A DNA stretch of 64,000 nt, taken from Chrysophaeum taylorii. Its lineage: Eukaryota > Sar > Pelagophyceae > Pelagomonadales > Pelagomonadaceae. The stretch is from assembly GCA_029834535.1 (NCBI GenBank), contig JAQMWT010000533.1:62001-126000 (forward strand), read 5' to 3'. This document shows, piece after piece, positions 9,693-21,468 of the stretch; within the stretch, counting starts at the first letter, position 1; each line of letters starts with the position of its first letter. Below the pieces are notes generated by a model. It was not told where the DNA came from, searched no databases, and worked only from the letters and a program-made list of their open reading frames with translations. The position numbers and the translations under genes were made by a program.

Positions 9693-10667
9693 ATGTTGTT
9701 GCTGGTCGCCATCATCGGCCTCGCTCACGCGCTCGCGCCGCCGCAGCAAGGGATCGACCGACGATGTTTGCTCGGCGGGAGCTTGGCGGTGGCCGTGGTG
9801 CCGGCCCCGGCGGTGAGCGCCCCCGCTGCCGCGACGAAAAAAACAACGGCCACGACGGAGGTGACGAGGGCTCAACCCACCGAAGGAGATGTCCTTAAAA
9901 GCAAGATCAAGGCGGCCGAGAGCAAGCCAGCGCCCAAGAACCGCAAGATCGAGAGCCCTGCGAAAAGCAGTTTTGGCAGCAACAAGGCCCCCCTCGACCC
10001 GGCCGAGAAGGCGGCCGCGACCGTTTCTGACAAGCTAAGCGCGGCGCGGGACGAGTCGCGCGCGTTGAATAAGGAGGCCGTCAAGCTCAAGCAGGCCGCT
10101 TTGAAGGACTCCAAGTTGAAGAGCAAGGCCGACAAGGCAGAGCGCGATGCCGCGTTGGCGACGCGGCGCGTCGAGAAGCTGACAGAGGACGCGAAGAAGG
10201 CGAACGCCGACGTCCTAGTTTCCAAGGCCAAGGCCGCCAAGGCTGCCAAAGCAAAGGCCGACGCCGCTGCCGATGCCAAGGCCGCGGCGGAGGCGAAAGC
10301 GAAAAATGCCAAGGTCAAGGCCGACGCGAAAGCGCGGGAGGACAAGATCAAGGCCGCCGCGCGGGAAAAGAAAGACAGGGAGCAAGCCCTCAAGGAAAAG
10401 AAAAAGCTCAAGGAGAAGCAGGACAAGGATGCGAAGATCGCCGCGGAGAAGGCGAAGAAGGACCGGGAGCGGGCGCTCGATGAGAAGAAAAAACTCAAAG
10501 AGAAGCAGGGCAAGGAGGCGAAGATCGCCGCAGAAAAGGCGAAAAAAGCCAAGATCAGGGCGGATGAGGCGGCGAGGAAACAAGCTGAAAAGGACAAGAA
10601 GGAGCGAGAAAAGGCGAAGAAGCTCCGCGAGCAGCAGCTCAAGGAGCTCAAGAAGCTGAAGAAATAG
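9693..10667 (+). CDS. Lys/Ala-rich coiled-coil protein with bipartite plastid and twin-arginine thylakoid signals
   Basis: 324 aa from the ATG at 9693. Three targeting parts are visible: a signal peptide (MLLLVAIIGLAHA), an ASAFAP-like junction (AHALAPPQ), and a twin-arginine signal (DRRCLLGGSLAVAVVPAPAVSA, quoted up to residue ~40), as used for entry into the thylakoid lumen. The mature part from about residue 45 is almost only Lys, Ala, Glu, Asp and Arg and predicts a long charged helix, with two near-identical blocks (EKKKLKEKQDKDAKIAAEKA and EKKKLKEKQGKEAKIAAEKA). I do not recognise a family. Function is unknown; a structural or scaffolding role in the lumen is possible. The GT gene follows 42 bp downstream on the same strand. 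Confidence 0.7.
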   Translation: MLLLVAIIGLAHALAPPQQGIDRRCLLGGSLAVAVVPAPAVSAPAAATKKTTATTEVTRAQPTEGDVLKSKIKAAESKPAPKNRKIESPAKSSFGSNKAPLDPAEKAAATVSDKLSAARDESRALNKEAVKLKQAALKDSKLKSKADKAERDAALATRRVEKLTEDAKKANADVLVSKAKAAKAAKAKADAAADAKAAAEAKAKNAKVKADAKAREDKIKAAAREKKDREQALKEKKKLKEKQDKDAKIAAEKAKKDRERALDEKKKLKEKQGKEAKIAAEKAKKAKIRADEAARKQAEKDKKEREKAKKLREQQLKELKKLKK

Positions 10668-10709
10668 CGTAATAATAACTAACTAACTAACCCTTGTTTT
10701 GTTTCAAAA

Positions 10710-11807
10710 ATGAAACCCTCTGTCGTGGCCATCATGACAGTGTTCGCGGTGGCCACCGCGGGGGCGTGCGCGTGCGACGGTCTTTCACCGAAGAAGAACT
10801 CGACATGCGATTCGCCGATGCGGCCGTGGTCGCGGCCGTTCGTCGAAGTCCGTTGCGAGGTGTGGTGCTGCTCGATGCGCCGCGCCACGGAGTTGGGGTG
10901 GGCACCGCTCGCGACCTGGTGGGCACGCCGGCGGCGGCATTCCCCCTGGGAGCCTTTGATGGGGTCGAGTACGCTCCTGAGCTATGCCGACGGCACTTTC
11001 AAGAAGGGCCGGCTGGAGCTCGCGCCGGCGGCGGTGTTGCCGCGGCGCGACGCGCTCGTCGCCGGCCTCGCGTGGTCGCCGACTCGGCAGCCGAACCTGA
11101 CAGAGGTTCTCGAGGCATGCCGCGGCGCAGCGCGGTCTCTCGGGCGCGCGAGGTGCTTGCTGCTCGCGATTGGCGACGCGTCCTTTCCTCCGCGGGGGTT
11201 CGCGTGGCCCGCGCGAGCTGCCGCGTTCGCGACGAACGTTGCGCCCGACGCGCCCGACGTCGTCCGGCCTCTCCCGCTCGGCCTCAGCGCGGGACCGAGC
11301 CGCGCGTGGGCCCGCACCGTGACGCAGCAGCTCGACGACGGGAAGGACGCGGAGGTTGGACACCGCGCGATCCGCTTGCTGTGCCGCGGGTACCGGACGG
11401 ATCCCGGCCGGGACGCCAAGCTTCGCGCCCTGCGAGACGCGGGGTTCCGGTGTGCGGGCGATCGTGCCGCCGTGAACAAGTACTGGCGGAGTCTCAAGGA
11501 GGCACGGGCCACCTTCTGTCCGACCGGCTTTGGGGTTGCGACGTTTCGGACCTACGAGGCGCTCCTCGCGGGGAGCGTGCCAGTCGTCGAGAGATACGAA
11601 AGGCACGCTCCCCTCTTCCAAGAGCTTCCCGTGCTCCAAGTCGGGAGCCTGAGCGACCTCACGCCGGACGCCCTCGACCGCGAGTGGCGCCGCATCGTCG
11701 ACCAAAGCCACCGCCGCCTCGACCTCCGAAGCCTCTTTCCGCCCTTTTGGATCGACGCCCTCGCCGCCGCCGCCGCCGCGACATCACACGAGGAGGATAA
11801 TCGTTAA
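10710..11807 (+). CDS. Secreted/Golgi glycosyltransferase, exostosin (GT47)/RXYLT1-like
   Basis: 365 codons from the ATG at 10710, beginning with a good signal peptide (MKPSVVAIMTVFAVATAGACA). The C-terminal third carries the sugar-nucleotide binding pattern of exostosin-like enzymes: SLKEARATFCPTGFGVATFR, then YEALLAGSVPVVERYE (about residues 260-310). Family role: transfer of sugars to glycans in the secretory pathway. The stretch from about 10780 to 10980 is open in two frames, and the alternative frame (FTEEELDMRFADAAVVAAV) looks at least as protein-like, so a small intron or frameshift may be hidden near the N-terminus. The stop overlaps that of the opposite TPR gene by 4 bp. Confidence 0.65.
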   Translation: MKPSVVAIMTVFAVATAGACACDGLSPKKNSTCDSPMRPWSRPFVEVRCEVWCCSMRRATELGWAPLATWWARRRRHSPWEPLMGSSTLLSYADGTFKKGRLELAPAAVLPRRDALVAGLAWSPTRQPNLTEVLEACRGAARSLGRARCLLLAIGDASFPPRGFAWPARAAAFATNVAPDAPDVVRPLPLGLSAGPSRAWARTVTQQLDDGKDAEVGHRAIRLLCRGYRTDPGRDAKLRALRDAGFRCAGDRAAVNKYWRSLKEARATFCPTGFGVATFRTYEALLAGSVPVVERYERHAPLFQELPVLQVGSLSDLTPDALDREWRRIVDQSHRRLDLRSLFPPFWIDALAAAAAATSHEEDNR

Positions 11808-13576
11808 TTTTTGGTGGTGGTGGTGGTGGTCCTGGCGTCGGGTCGTCGTGGTTGTTTTTGTTCCCGAGCTTCGTCTTTCGCATCTTGGTGATGATCTTCC
11901 TCGTCTTCTTCTTCTTCTTCTTCTAGTTGGAGGAGATCGACGAGGTGGGCTTGGTAGTCTTGGGCGTTTCGGGTGTGGGCCTCGTCGGGGACGGTCTTTT
12001 CCCAGATTTTGAGGCAGCGCGAGATGTGCTCGAGGGCCGTCTTGTGGTCGCCCTCGTCGCCGTAGACGTGGGCGAGATTGTTGAGCCGAAGCGCCACCTT
12101 GGGGTGCGCCTCGCCGTAGGTTTTTGTGTCGATCTCCAGCGCTCTGAGGTAGAGGGGCCTCGCGTCCTCGCCTTGGTGGTACAAAAGGCCGGCGAGGTTG
12201 TTGAGCGCAGTCGCTAGTCTCGCGGGCTCGTAACGCTCGAAGAAGGCGACCGCGCGTTCGAGGTGCGGTCTAGCATCGTCGAACTTTCCCTGCCTATAGA
12301 GCACCATCGCGAGGGACTGGAGGTGCGTCGCTTTTTTCCGAGGCTCGTCGTCGATCTCGATCGCCGCGTTGAGGTGCTCGACCGCCTCGTCGAACTTACG
12401 TCGGGACTTCAACGCGAACGCGAGCCGCGCGTGGCCCGTCGCCTTGTCCTCGGTTCTCGAGAGAAACTCGCGCAGCAACTCCTCGGCGATTTGGGGGGAA
12501 TAGTCGAAGAACGCCGACCCGAGCGTGTCGTAGAGCTCCGCGGGCTCGGCTTTGCTGGCCTCTGGTTCGTGGACGCCGTGGGCTTCGAGAAGTTTGGCCA
12601 GCTGGCCGGCCGACCGCGGACCGCGCTTGGCAATCTCGAGGCAAGGCGCGCGCAGCGGGTTATCGGCGGCGGTCAGCATCGAGGGGGATTCGTAGAGCAT
12701 CGACTCGAAGAGGTTTCCCCAGCCCGGGTCGCTCCCGGGTCCCCCTTCCTTGACGCCCGTCAGTTTGACCGACCGCACTCTCGTCGCGTTCGAGAAATAG
12801 AACGGCTCGCGGGCGACGTCGACCAACACGCTCGAGGGGCTCAGGTCAGCCGTGAGCCCGTTCGACTCCAAAAACAAGACGGCCCTCGCCATCTTGAGCG
12901 CGATCACGGCGGCCACCTCCGTCGAGAGCTGCGCGTCCGCGAGCGTCCGGCCCGTTTCTTCCGCGAACAAGACGCCGTCGCGCGTCTTCGAGACGCGGAC
13001 GGCCGCGAGGTTCGGGTGTTTCAGCTGCGCGTAGGCAACTTTTAAGTGAGGACCCAGCACGCGGTGCCGCTCGTCGCGCGGCAGTGGCTTCCCGTCCGAG
13101 TCGACGAGCTTCACGAACTTCTCTCCCTTCCGCTCGACGGTCATCGACATCACCCGAGGCATCATTATCCCCGGCGGTACCGACTTGCCTCGGTGCGACG
13201 ACGCACCTCCCCTTTTCATGACCATCGACTGTGATCTCGAGCTTTCGCTCGCCGGCGTCGCCAACCCCCCCGACGACGGAACCGACGTCCGCGCCGCGAG
13301 AGAATGCGCTCGCGCGACGCTCGCTGACTTTGGTCTCGGCACCTTGATCGAAGGAGGAGGCGAATAATAAGGTGTCTCACCTCCAGTCGCCACCCTTCTT
13401 TCGCCGCTAACGCTGCCGGAGGACGCCGCCATCATCATCATCATCCCAGATGATGATGATGGTGACGACGACACTCTTGATGTTGAGACCCTCTTGGAAC
13501 AGCCACCAAACCCCGTCGACGAAGTCGTCTTCCTCGAATCCATCATGCTCGCTGGCCTTTTGCTTTCTTCCGCCAT
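11804..13576 (-). CDS. Pseudokinase-like and tetratricopeptide repeat protein
   Basis: 590 aa from the ATG at 13576 (the open frame extends upstream but only from a TTG). Residues 1-130 are Ser-rich and disordered. Residues ~140-300 look like a degenerate protein kinase: HPNLAAV in the N-lobe, and LTADLSPSSVLVD where active kinases have HRDLKPxNVLVD, with VKLTGVK replacing the DFG region. Key catalytic residues are therefore missing. Residues ~378-540 are kinesin-light-chain-type TPRs (LNNLAGLLYHQGEDARPLYL, LNNLAHVYGDEGDHKTALEH). An acidic run and a Thr/Lys tail close the protein. Likely a binding scaffold; no partner can be named. It is tail-to-tail with the glycosyltransferase gene. Confidence 0.72.
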   Translation of the reverse strand: MAEESKRPASMMDSRKTTSSTGFGGCSKRVSTSRVSSSPSSSSGMMMMMAASSGSVSGERRVATGGETPYYSPPPSIKVPRPKSASVARAHSLAARTSVPSSGGLATPASESSRSQSMVMKRGGASSHRGKSVPPGIMMPRVMSMTVERKGEKFVKLVDSDGKPLPRDERHRVLGPHLKVAYAQLKHPNLAAVRVSKTRDGVLFAEETGRTLADAQLSTEVAAVIALKMARAVLFLESNGLTADLSPSSVLVDVAREPFYFSNATRVRSVKLTGVKEGGPGSDPGWGNLFESMLYESPSMLTAADNPLRAPCLEIAKRGPRSAGQLAKLLEAHGVHEPEASKAEPAELYDTLGSAFFDYSPQIAEELLREFLSRTEDKATGHARLAFALKSRRKFDEAVEHLNAAIEIDDEPRKKATHLQSLAMVLYRQGKFDDARPHLERAVAFFERYEPARLATALNNLAGLLYHQGEDARPLYLRALEIDTKTYGEAHPKVALRLNNLAHVYGDEGDHKTALEHISRCLKIWEKTVPDEAHTRNAQDYQAHLVDLLQLEEEEEEDEEDHHQDAKDEAREQKQPRRPDARTTTTTTKN

Positions 13577-13797
13577 CACGCGACCGTCTTCCTTTCCGGA
13601 CGATGGCGCGGAATTGCGGCCAGCCAATGTAACTGCGGTTGCATTCGGTGGTCGACAGGGTTTTTTTGGGCGAATGAAGAAGAATTTCAACAACAACAAC
13701 AAATGAGCACTTTCTTTCTTCCTTCCCAAAAAAGTATCCAGTCCCTAAAAAGATTATGATGGCTCTCCTATGGTGGCCGTAGTGGTGGTAATAAGAC

Positions 13798-16700
13798 ATG
13801 GTGCTCTCGCAAAAGGACTCGACCCCCGTGGTGGTCGTCGCCAAGCAGCACGAGGTGGTCCTGAGCTCGGGCGGGCACGTCCGATTGCTAGTCAGCAGCG
13901 CCAAACCCATCCCACATGCCTTTCTCCAGTTCCGTCGCCTGCGGCGGGATCGAGTCGTTCTCGCCGAAAGGCTCGACATCGCGTACTGGAACACGGTGGA
14001 ACCACCACCACCACCACCACCACCACTCCAACCCAAGAAGGACGACACCGCTTCTTTTTATGGCGTCATCGAGGCGACCGTCCCCGCCGAGGTGATATCG
14101 TGCGCGGACGACAACGCGACGAAAAGCATCGAGGTCGGCGTCTACTCGACCAGGAACATCGAACACGGCACCCCCCGAAGCCTCTGCCACATTTTGCTGC
14201 TCGAGGGTCGTCTAGACGCGAGCATCGTGTGGCCCCACATCATCCAGCTTCACGGCAAGCCGTCGAGCATCCTCGTCGCGCTCAAAAAATCCGCCGGGCT
14301 CACGCCCAGGATCGTCGATAAAGTGATCGCGTCCACCACAAACGTGGTGCAGCTGGTGCTGTTGGACGCAGACGGCACGCAGCTCAGGAAACTCAGGGTC
14401 GCGGCGACCGCGCGCACCGAACCTCCCGGCGGCGTCGGGGCCGTCGACGACGCTGCCTTTTACGTCGATGCCGCGATAGCCTTCGTTCCAACATGTAGTA
14501 AGGTCCGCGTCCAGCTTTCCATCGATAACGCGGAGTTCATCGACTGCGGCGACATCGAGACCATGCCGCACTTCTCCGTCATTTGCAGCGTTCCGCCCGT
14601 TCTCGATCCAGACGACGCGTCGAACTTCGCCGTGTTGTGCTCGTCCTCGTCTTGCCTCGCGTCAACAACGCCCAAAAGACAACGACGACGCGCTTGGCCG
14701 CTCGCGTTTCCGAAGGAATGGGACCTCGAAGTGAGTACTCCAGAAGTGGCGCGCGCGGTGCTTCCGATGGTCCCGAGCCCACCGCGAGGCGCCGAGATCA
14801 CGCTCCTCGAAAGCATTTTCAGCCCGGACGATTTGTCGCCTCACAAGAAGAACAAGATTCGCGCGATCAGGCTCGTCGTCGATGACGTGCGCGTGTACTC
14901 CACGCCCCCACAGTCGTCGTTTTGGGCTTTCGAGTTGGAGCTGACGGCCACCTGTCGCGGGGCGACGTGCTCGATCCCTCTCGGTCCGATCGTCGCCGCG
15001 AGTAATAATAATAACAGCGAAGTTCATCATCATCCTCCCGACGAAAAAAATGACGACGAGGGATACACCGCCGCCGAGCTCCTGACGACGCGCGACGCAG
15101 AACAAGTCGGAGGCTCGCTGCGCCTTTCCAACACCGAGCGGCTCCTTCTCGACAACGCCCGCGACGGAGTCGAGGTGACGTTGGTCGTCAAGATGGACCC
15201 GAGCGCGACGCGAGCGAACGCAAAAACCCCGTCCGTGCGTGCGGTTCTGGCGACCGGCCGCGCGTGGCTCGACGACGACGACGACGCTAGAGATGGACGA
15301 GCGAACGTCGAACTGGCGCCGGCGCACGCGCTTTGCGGCCGCGGAGCCATGCTCCGAATGCGCCTGTTTTTTGAGCACCAGCAGGAGCAGCTCGAGGAAG
15401 ACGCGCGACACGACAGAAGAAGAAAGCTGGCAAAACACGTCAACATCTACGCGTTTCGCGCGTGCGCGGTCGCGCTCTCGTCGCCCGTTTCGTCCGCCGA
15501 GTTCTTCAGTGCTCGACTTTGCGCGTTGCCGCAGAAAAGAGGTGCGACAAACAGCTTCGTTTGTCCCGAGCGATACGGCATAGTTTCCACGCGATGGAAG
15601 CTCAACCCGCACAAGCCGGAGGAATGGTACGTCCACGAGTCGGTACCCGACTCGTCGCGCGTCGAGTACAGGGCGCCCGTCTGGGTGCGTGGCAACGCGT
15701 TCAAACATGCCTGCGGTGCAGTCATCAAAGCCTCGTTCTTGCTAGAAAATGGTGATGTCTTGGCGCAAGAGGCCTACCTCAAAGACGACAGCGCAATCGC
15801 CTTCGAGACGCCCGCGGTGCTCGAGCCGCAGATGGCGACGCTATCGATTGTGTTCGAGTACGGCGCCGCGACAATCCAGTCCAATCCCTTGCCGTTCGAG
15901 TTCTTGGCGATCCCCGACTTGGACGCTGTGAGTCCCCGATACCTTCCTCGGTCCACCGGTGGCACTATTACTGTACACGGCGGCGACTTTCTGAGTACGG
16001 ACGTCTTACGAGCCTACGTCTACGCGCCGCGCATCCTCTGTCGCGACGACGACGACGACGACGACGAGAGGTCGGCGTACGCGCAGAACGCCTTGATTGT
16101 TGCCGCGTCGCGAAATCTACCTAGTAATTCGACGGGCTCGCTCGGCTGCGCGTCGCACAAGTCGCAGCATCTCCGAAAAAAGAGCATAGCGGCGGCGTTT
16201 GCCGCCGCGCAGAGCGTACGGTCGAGCGGTGGATCCCGCGCGACAGCAGCTGCCGCGGCGAGCGCCGCGTATGCCACCGTCATCATGGACAACAAACACG
16301 GCATCGAGGAGATCGATACGTGCGTCGTTGACGCCATCATGTCGACGGGTGGCACCAGGACGGTGGCTTCGGCGGCGGGCCAAGCCGTGTTGGCGGCGAT
16401 GACACTCTCGTCCCAAAAATTGTCTTCGCGCCTGTCAAAGCCGCAACAAGGACGACGACGTTCGGTAATCCACGAAGAAGAAGGAGGTGCCTGGTCGAAA
16501 GAGGATCAGCAGCCGAGCGCGGCGGCCGTGCTGCCGGCACGCGACGTGATGTGCCAACACGGCAATCAGTTTGCTTTCGGCGTTAGGATGGAGTCCCTCG
16601 CAGTCGTGGGCACTGACAACGCGAGCGGAAAAGAGCTGCGGTACCTCGAACTGCCGGTTAACGTTCTGGAGTCGAAGAAGGTCACGTTCGTGCTCCCTCC

Positions 16701-17381
16701 GAAACTCACGGTCGAGCGTGCACACGTCGCTTTTTCAAAGGCGTGCGGCTTCAACAACGCGCCGGTCTTCGACAAAACAAAATCGGTAGAATTTTTTTCA
16801 GTCAGTAGTGTCTGGCCTCCGTGTGGCGAGTCAAATGGTGGCACCGTGGTGCGTATCGCTGGCATCAACTTTGCCAAAGTGCTCGACGTCGCCAAACCAT
16901 CGTTAACAGCACTTCCACCACCAAAGTCGGCGCCGGCGGCAGGAAACCTGCCGCTCCTGACGCGCTCTAAAATTAATAGCAGCTCCCACTCTCTGCAAAC
17001 GACGCCGCCGCCGCCGCGGCGTATGGCCTCGCTTAAATCACTCGTCCGTTTCACCTCGATCAAACGCAGTCGCGTGGCAGCATTCGCTGAGCCGGGGCCT
17101 CGTCGTCGTCATCATCACGCGACAACAAAAAATCAACAATCCCTGATTGAACCTGCTGCTCCAAGAACCGTCGTTGTCGTGAAAAGCAGCACTGGGGGAA
17201 GCACTCTGCCGCCGAGCCCGCAGCCGCCGACAACGTCGCGCCGGATGTCGGCTACCTCGGCGACGCTTAGCCGCGGCACGCTCGCGTCGAACGCCTCCGT
17301 CAAGTCGGTGGCGGCGGCGGCGGCAAACGCTGCTGCTGCTGCTGCTGCTGACAAAAACAACAAGATGGCAACCGCAAATCT

Positions 17382-17412
<31 letters not shown>

Positions 17413-20400
17413 AAGAGGCGCGGCGATGATGATGCCAAGGTGCTAGTGTCTTTTCGGTTTGCAAGCCCAACGACCGGTCGCGTGCTGCAGCGGAGCACGG
17501 TCGAGGGGACGCTGTCACGATTGAGCAGCGCGCAGGTCCACCAAGAGAGCGCGGCCGGGGCTATGGCGTTCGCGAACCTCGCAGGGACACTTGCCCAACC
17601 CAATCCTGATGCCTCCCACGCGGGCAACGTGTTACCCGCGCACGACGTGGCGGACTGCATTTGCGCGACATCGTACTCGAGCGCGCGCGTCGGCGTCGCG
17701 GCGGCAGAGCACGCTATTTCCGCGCACCACGACGACTGTGTCATCATCTGCAAAGCCCCACCTATCCCTGCGACGCTAATCGCCAAGGCGTCATCTTTCG
17801 TAGCAAATGTCGAAGTCTCGTTGAGTGGTGGTAATGGACCGTTCTCGGCAGACAACGCGCGTTTTGAATACGTGCGACCGCCTACGCTCAAAAGCATTTT
17901 GCCGGCAGGCCAGCAGATCGTGCCTGGGCAGACAGTCTTGACGCTAGTGGGCCAGACGCTCGCTGCCAGCCGAACATTGTGCGTTCACCTCACGCTTCTG
18001 ACACCGCCCGATCCGGGAAAGTCGCAATACGGCCAGGCACGCGTGCTCGATCGCTTCGTGGTCCCGTACGACGTCGAAGAAGTCTCGGGGGATGGTGAGC
18101 CCGCAAAGGTGCATGTTCGACTTCCTTTTTTTTGCCGGCGACGCTTCGCAAGTCGACGACCGCGGTGCATCAAGCTGGCGCCGCGCCCGGGGCAAGTTGG
18201 CGGACGAGCGAGTTCGAGCTCGTGGCTCGGCGCGCCGGCAGACGACCACTCCCTCAACTTGTGGGTCCACTCGCAACCAATCGTAGACGACCTCGCTCGT
18301 TGTGTCGCGCGCAGAAGACCAACGAGATCTCGCGATAACGACAGCAACAGCGTCAAGACCAAGGGAGGACGAGAAAGGCCCTTGCAGTCTGTGTGTCGAC
18401 GACAAGGATTTTCGTCGTCGTCGTCGTCGTCGTCGTCGCGCCGACGGAGACTATCGCAGCACCGAGCTTCTGTCGGCGGCATCCTACCACCCGCATCCAA
18501 CCACCAAAGAAACACGCATCTGAGTCAGCAGCATTCCGGAGACGAAAAATCATCTTCGCCGCGCTTTGGAGGTGGTCATAAGCGGGGGTCGTCTTTGCGT
18601 CGCGCGACGGTTTTGGGGAGCAGCGACAACAACAAAGACATCTCGTCGTCGTCGGCTTCGAATTGCTTTATCCAAGACATTGGAATCGAGCTGTCCCCCA
18701 ACGGTCAAGACTGGAGCGACCGTGCGAGCCGCAAGGTCCGGCTGGCCTCGCCATACGAGGTCACTCGTCTCGAGCCAGCGCGCGGTCCGCGCGGTGGCGG
18801 CACCAAAGTGACTATCCACGGCGCCAACTTCCCCGAGGAGACAAACAACTGCTTGGTCGCGTTCTTGAGGCCCGGAGTCTCACCGCGGCGGCTGTCAAAG
18901 CCCGCCATGAAGATGAAGGGTGTATCGTACGACGTGCTCGCGACGACCAAACACTCGCCGGCGGCGTTGCAGCACGCGACGCGTCAAATCCAACGCGTCG
19001 TCCGCGGACGCACTTTCCGTAGGCTCTGCAAGTACGGGCTGCCGTGTACGTGCGTCAAGGCGACTGTCGAGTCGCCGACTAGGATTACCTGCTACGCGCC
19101 GGGGGTGTTGACCGAAGGGCCAGCGGAAGTTGTGATATCGTTCGACGGCCGAAATTTCGAACGGGCGCCGACAGACGAGCTCAAAGCGCTTCGAATCGGT
19201 GACGTCCTCCTCGAAGGCACGGGCCTCGACGCCAAGCGTGCGACCGTGGAGCTCGAGAGAGCGTCGTCGTCGTCGAAAGCGAGGCTGATCACGCAGCAAT
19301 CGTATAACCAAATCTTCGACGGCAGACTGCAATTGAGTTACGAGTACTACGTCGCTCCCGATATTCGCGCGATCCGCGAAGTGCAGCCGCCGTTTACGGA
19401 TGCCTTCGACATCGTCGGGGCTCGCTTCAAACTCGGGAGCGAGGTGATGGTGCGATTTTGTGCGTTGGACACCGCCCAAACAATCACCGTGACCGGAGAG
19501 GCGATCGAGGAAGACTTGATAACGGTGGTCGCGCCAACGCAACTCGCCAACGGCGCCGAGGTCGAGCTGTCCGTGTCGATGAACGGCGGCCACGACTACA
19601 CAGAGGCACTCTGCTACTCCGTATTCAAAAAACCAATTCTCGAGAGCATTCGACCCTCGTGTGGTCAGATTTCTGGCGGCAGCCTCGTCGAAATCCACGG
19701 GGAGAACTTTCTAAAGTTGACGTCGTCGAACGGCGTCAAAACTCGATTTTCGCTTGATTTGGGCGACAACAACCCCGCCACGGCTCACAAGCTGTGCGTG
19801 GTGCCGTCAGACGTCGAAAGCACATCGATTCTCCGCCTCACACTCCCGCCCTTCGAGAAGCTCATCAATAAGGCCAAGGACGAGAGGGTGCTGCTGCTCG
19901 ACGACGACGACGACGACTTCGACGAGGCTTCTCCCCAACAACGACGAGAAGATGATGAAGAAGAAGAACATGCGAAGCATCAACAGCATCTTAGACGACG
20001 ACGCACAAATACCATTTCGACAGTGTGGGTCGACGTTTGCACCGACTGTTGTGGGACGTGCACGGGCAAGCCGCTTCGGTTTTTGTTGTACGAGCGCGTT
20101 CCGAAAATGAATCACATGCAACCGCGCGCTGGCCCGTTAAGCGGCGGCTACAAGGTGCGCGTGTTCGGGGTCGGCTTCCTCAACACAAACACGCTCGCCG
20201 TGCGGCTAGTGCCGTTGCCGACGGCCGAGGACCTCGGAGGGGGAAACGTAGACGAGGAGCTGACGCGAGGGCGTCGGGATCGCGAAGAAGAAGAAGAAGA
20301 AACGAGTCGGAAGGAAAGCACGGTGGAGGGGCGACCGACGGAGATATACGAGAACACCGTGCGGCCCGTGGGTGTCCGAGGGACGTACGTATCTTCGAGC

Positions 20401-21468
20401 GAAATTTCGTTCGTGATGCCGTGGCTCCATCAGCAAGGCCAGTTTCTGGTGCAGACGTCCCTAAATTCGAGCGAGTTCGCCGAGCCCGACGAGCAATGCC
20501 TCTTTACTTTGTACAGCGACCACCGTGCGCATGTTCGCGACTTGTTTCCGGCGATCCACGGTCCCGAGGACGTCGCCACGAGCAAGAACGCGTGTCGGCT
20601 CTGGCGCGAACTCCAGGCCTCGCGGCACCGGCCGCTCGCGACGTCGCCCGAGACGATGCGAAACAACGACCGCGCACGGGGGTACTACGAGTCCGCCGCC
20701 GACAAACCGCACGTCGTGCGACCGAGTTTGCGGGCGATATTGAAGGCGATCGCCGAAGAGGTCGACGAGAAGGAGTGCGTCAACCTCGCCGGGGTCGCCG
20801 ACGTCGCTCGCGAGCGCGAGGCGCCTTTGCAGGGACTCGCGGATCATCAGGTGCCGTCGTTCGACGCGCATCCCGCCTTGGCGACGCGCGGGTCCTCGGC
20901 GGCGGCGACGACGATGATGATGATGACGACGACGAGCGTGGTGAGTAGTAGATTCAGCGATTCTTCTACGGGTGGCGACGTCGCCGCGGTCCCGGCCTGG
21001 CACACCAAGACACTAGTCCTCAAGCTCCAGCACCTCCTGCGCGAGGATGGCGCCCGGGGCGACCTCCTAAAAGTCCTCACCCTGGCCTTTGGCCACATCA
21101 TCGGGAAAAAAAAGACGGCGGCCGAGAAGCAAAACCGGAGAAACGGCCTCACCTACGGCGAGCTGTGCGAACATCTCATGTTGGCGATCTTCCCTTCGAG
21201 CAGCCAGGTGGATCTTCTCGAGCTCTGGCAGGTCGCGGATCCCCTGAAGACAGGGTTCGTCAGCCTCTCGACGTTGGTCGCGAGGCTGCGCGGAAAGCGA
21301 CCGACCAGTCCTACCCCCGGGCCCGCGCATTACCGGGCGGACCCGCTCATCCTGAAGCGGACGACCCCGACCGGCCGCGAGCCCATGACGCTCGACGTCT
21401 ACGAGCAGCGACGGGCGCTCGTCATTCCTCGCGTCGCCACCACGACGACGACACCGACTACTACTTAA
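13798..21468 (+). CDS. Giant IPT/TIG-domain protein with IQ motif and SHIPPO-like C-terminus
   Basis: 2556 aa in one exon from the ATG at 13798. At least seven immunoglobulin-like IPT/TIG domains can be seen by their P-x-x-G-x-x-x-G-G-T-x-V-x-I-x-G-x-x-F pattern: about residues 705-745, 1000-1030, 1356-1395, 1655-1690 (LEPARGPRGGGTKVTIHGAN), 1848-1880, 1944-1975 and 2098-2130. An IQ-like motif (TRQIQRVVRGRTFRR, ~1727-1742) could bind calmodulin. A poly-Gln tract from CAG repeats lies at ~1196-1208. The C-terminus has a helical segment (~2440-2495) and a PTPGPAHY motif of the SHIPPO/STPGR type found in axonemal proteins. A cytoskeletal or flagellar role is inferred. The N-terminal 700 residues are unassigned. 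The end overlaps the opposite Rdx-like gene by 8 bp. Confidence 0.75.
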
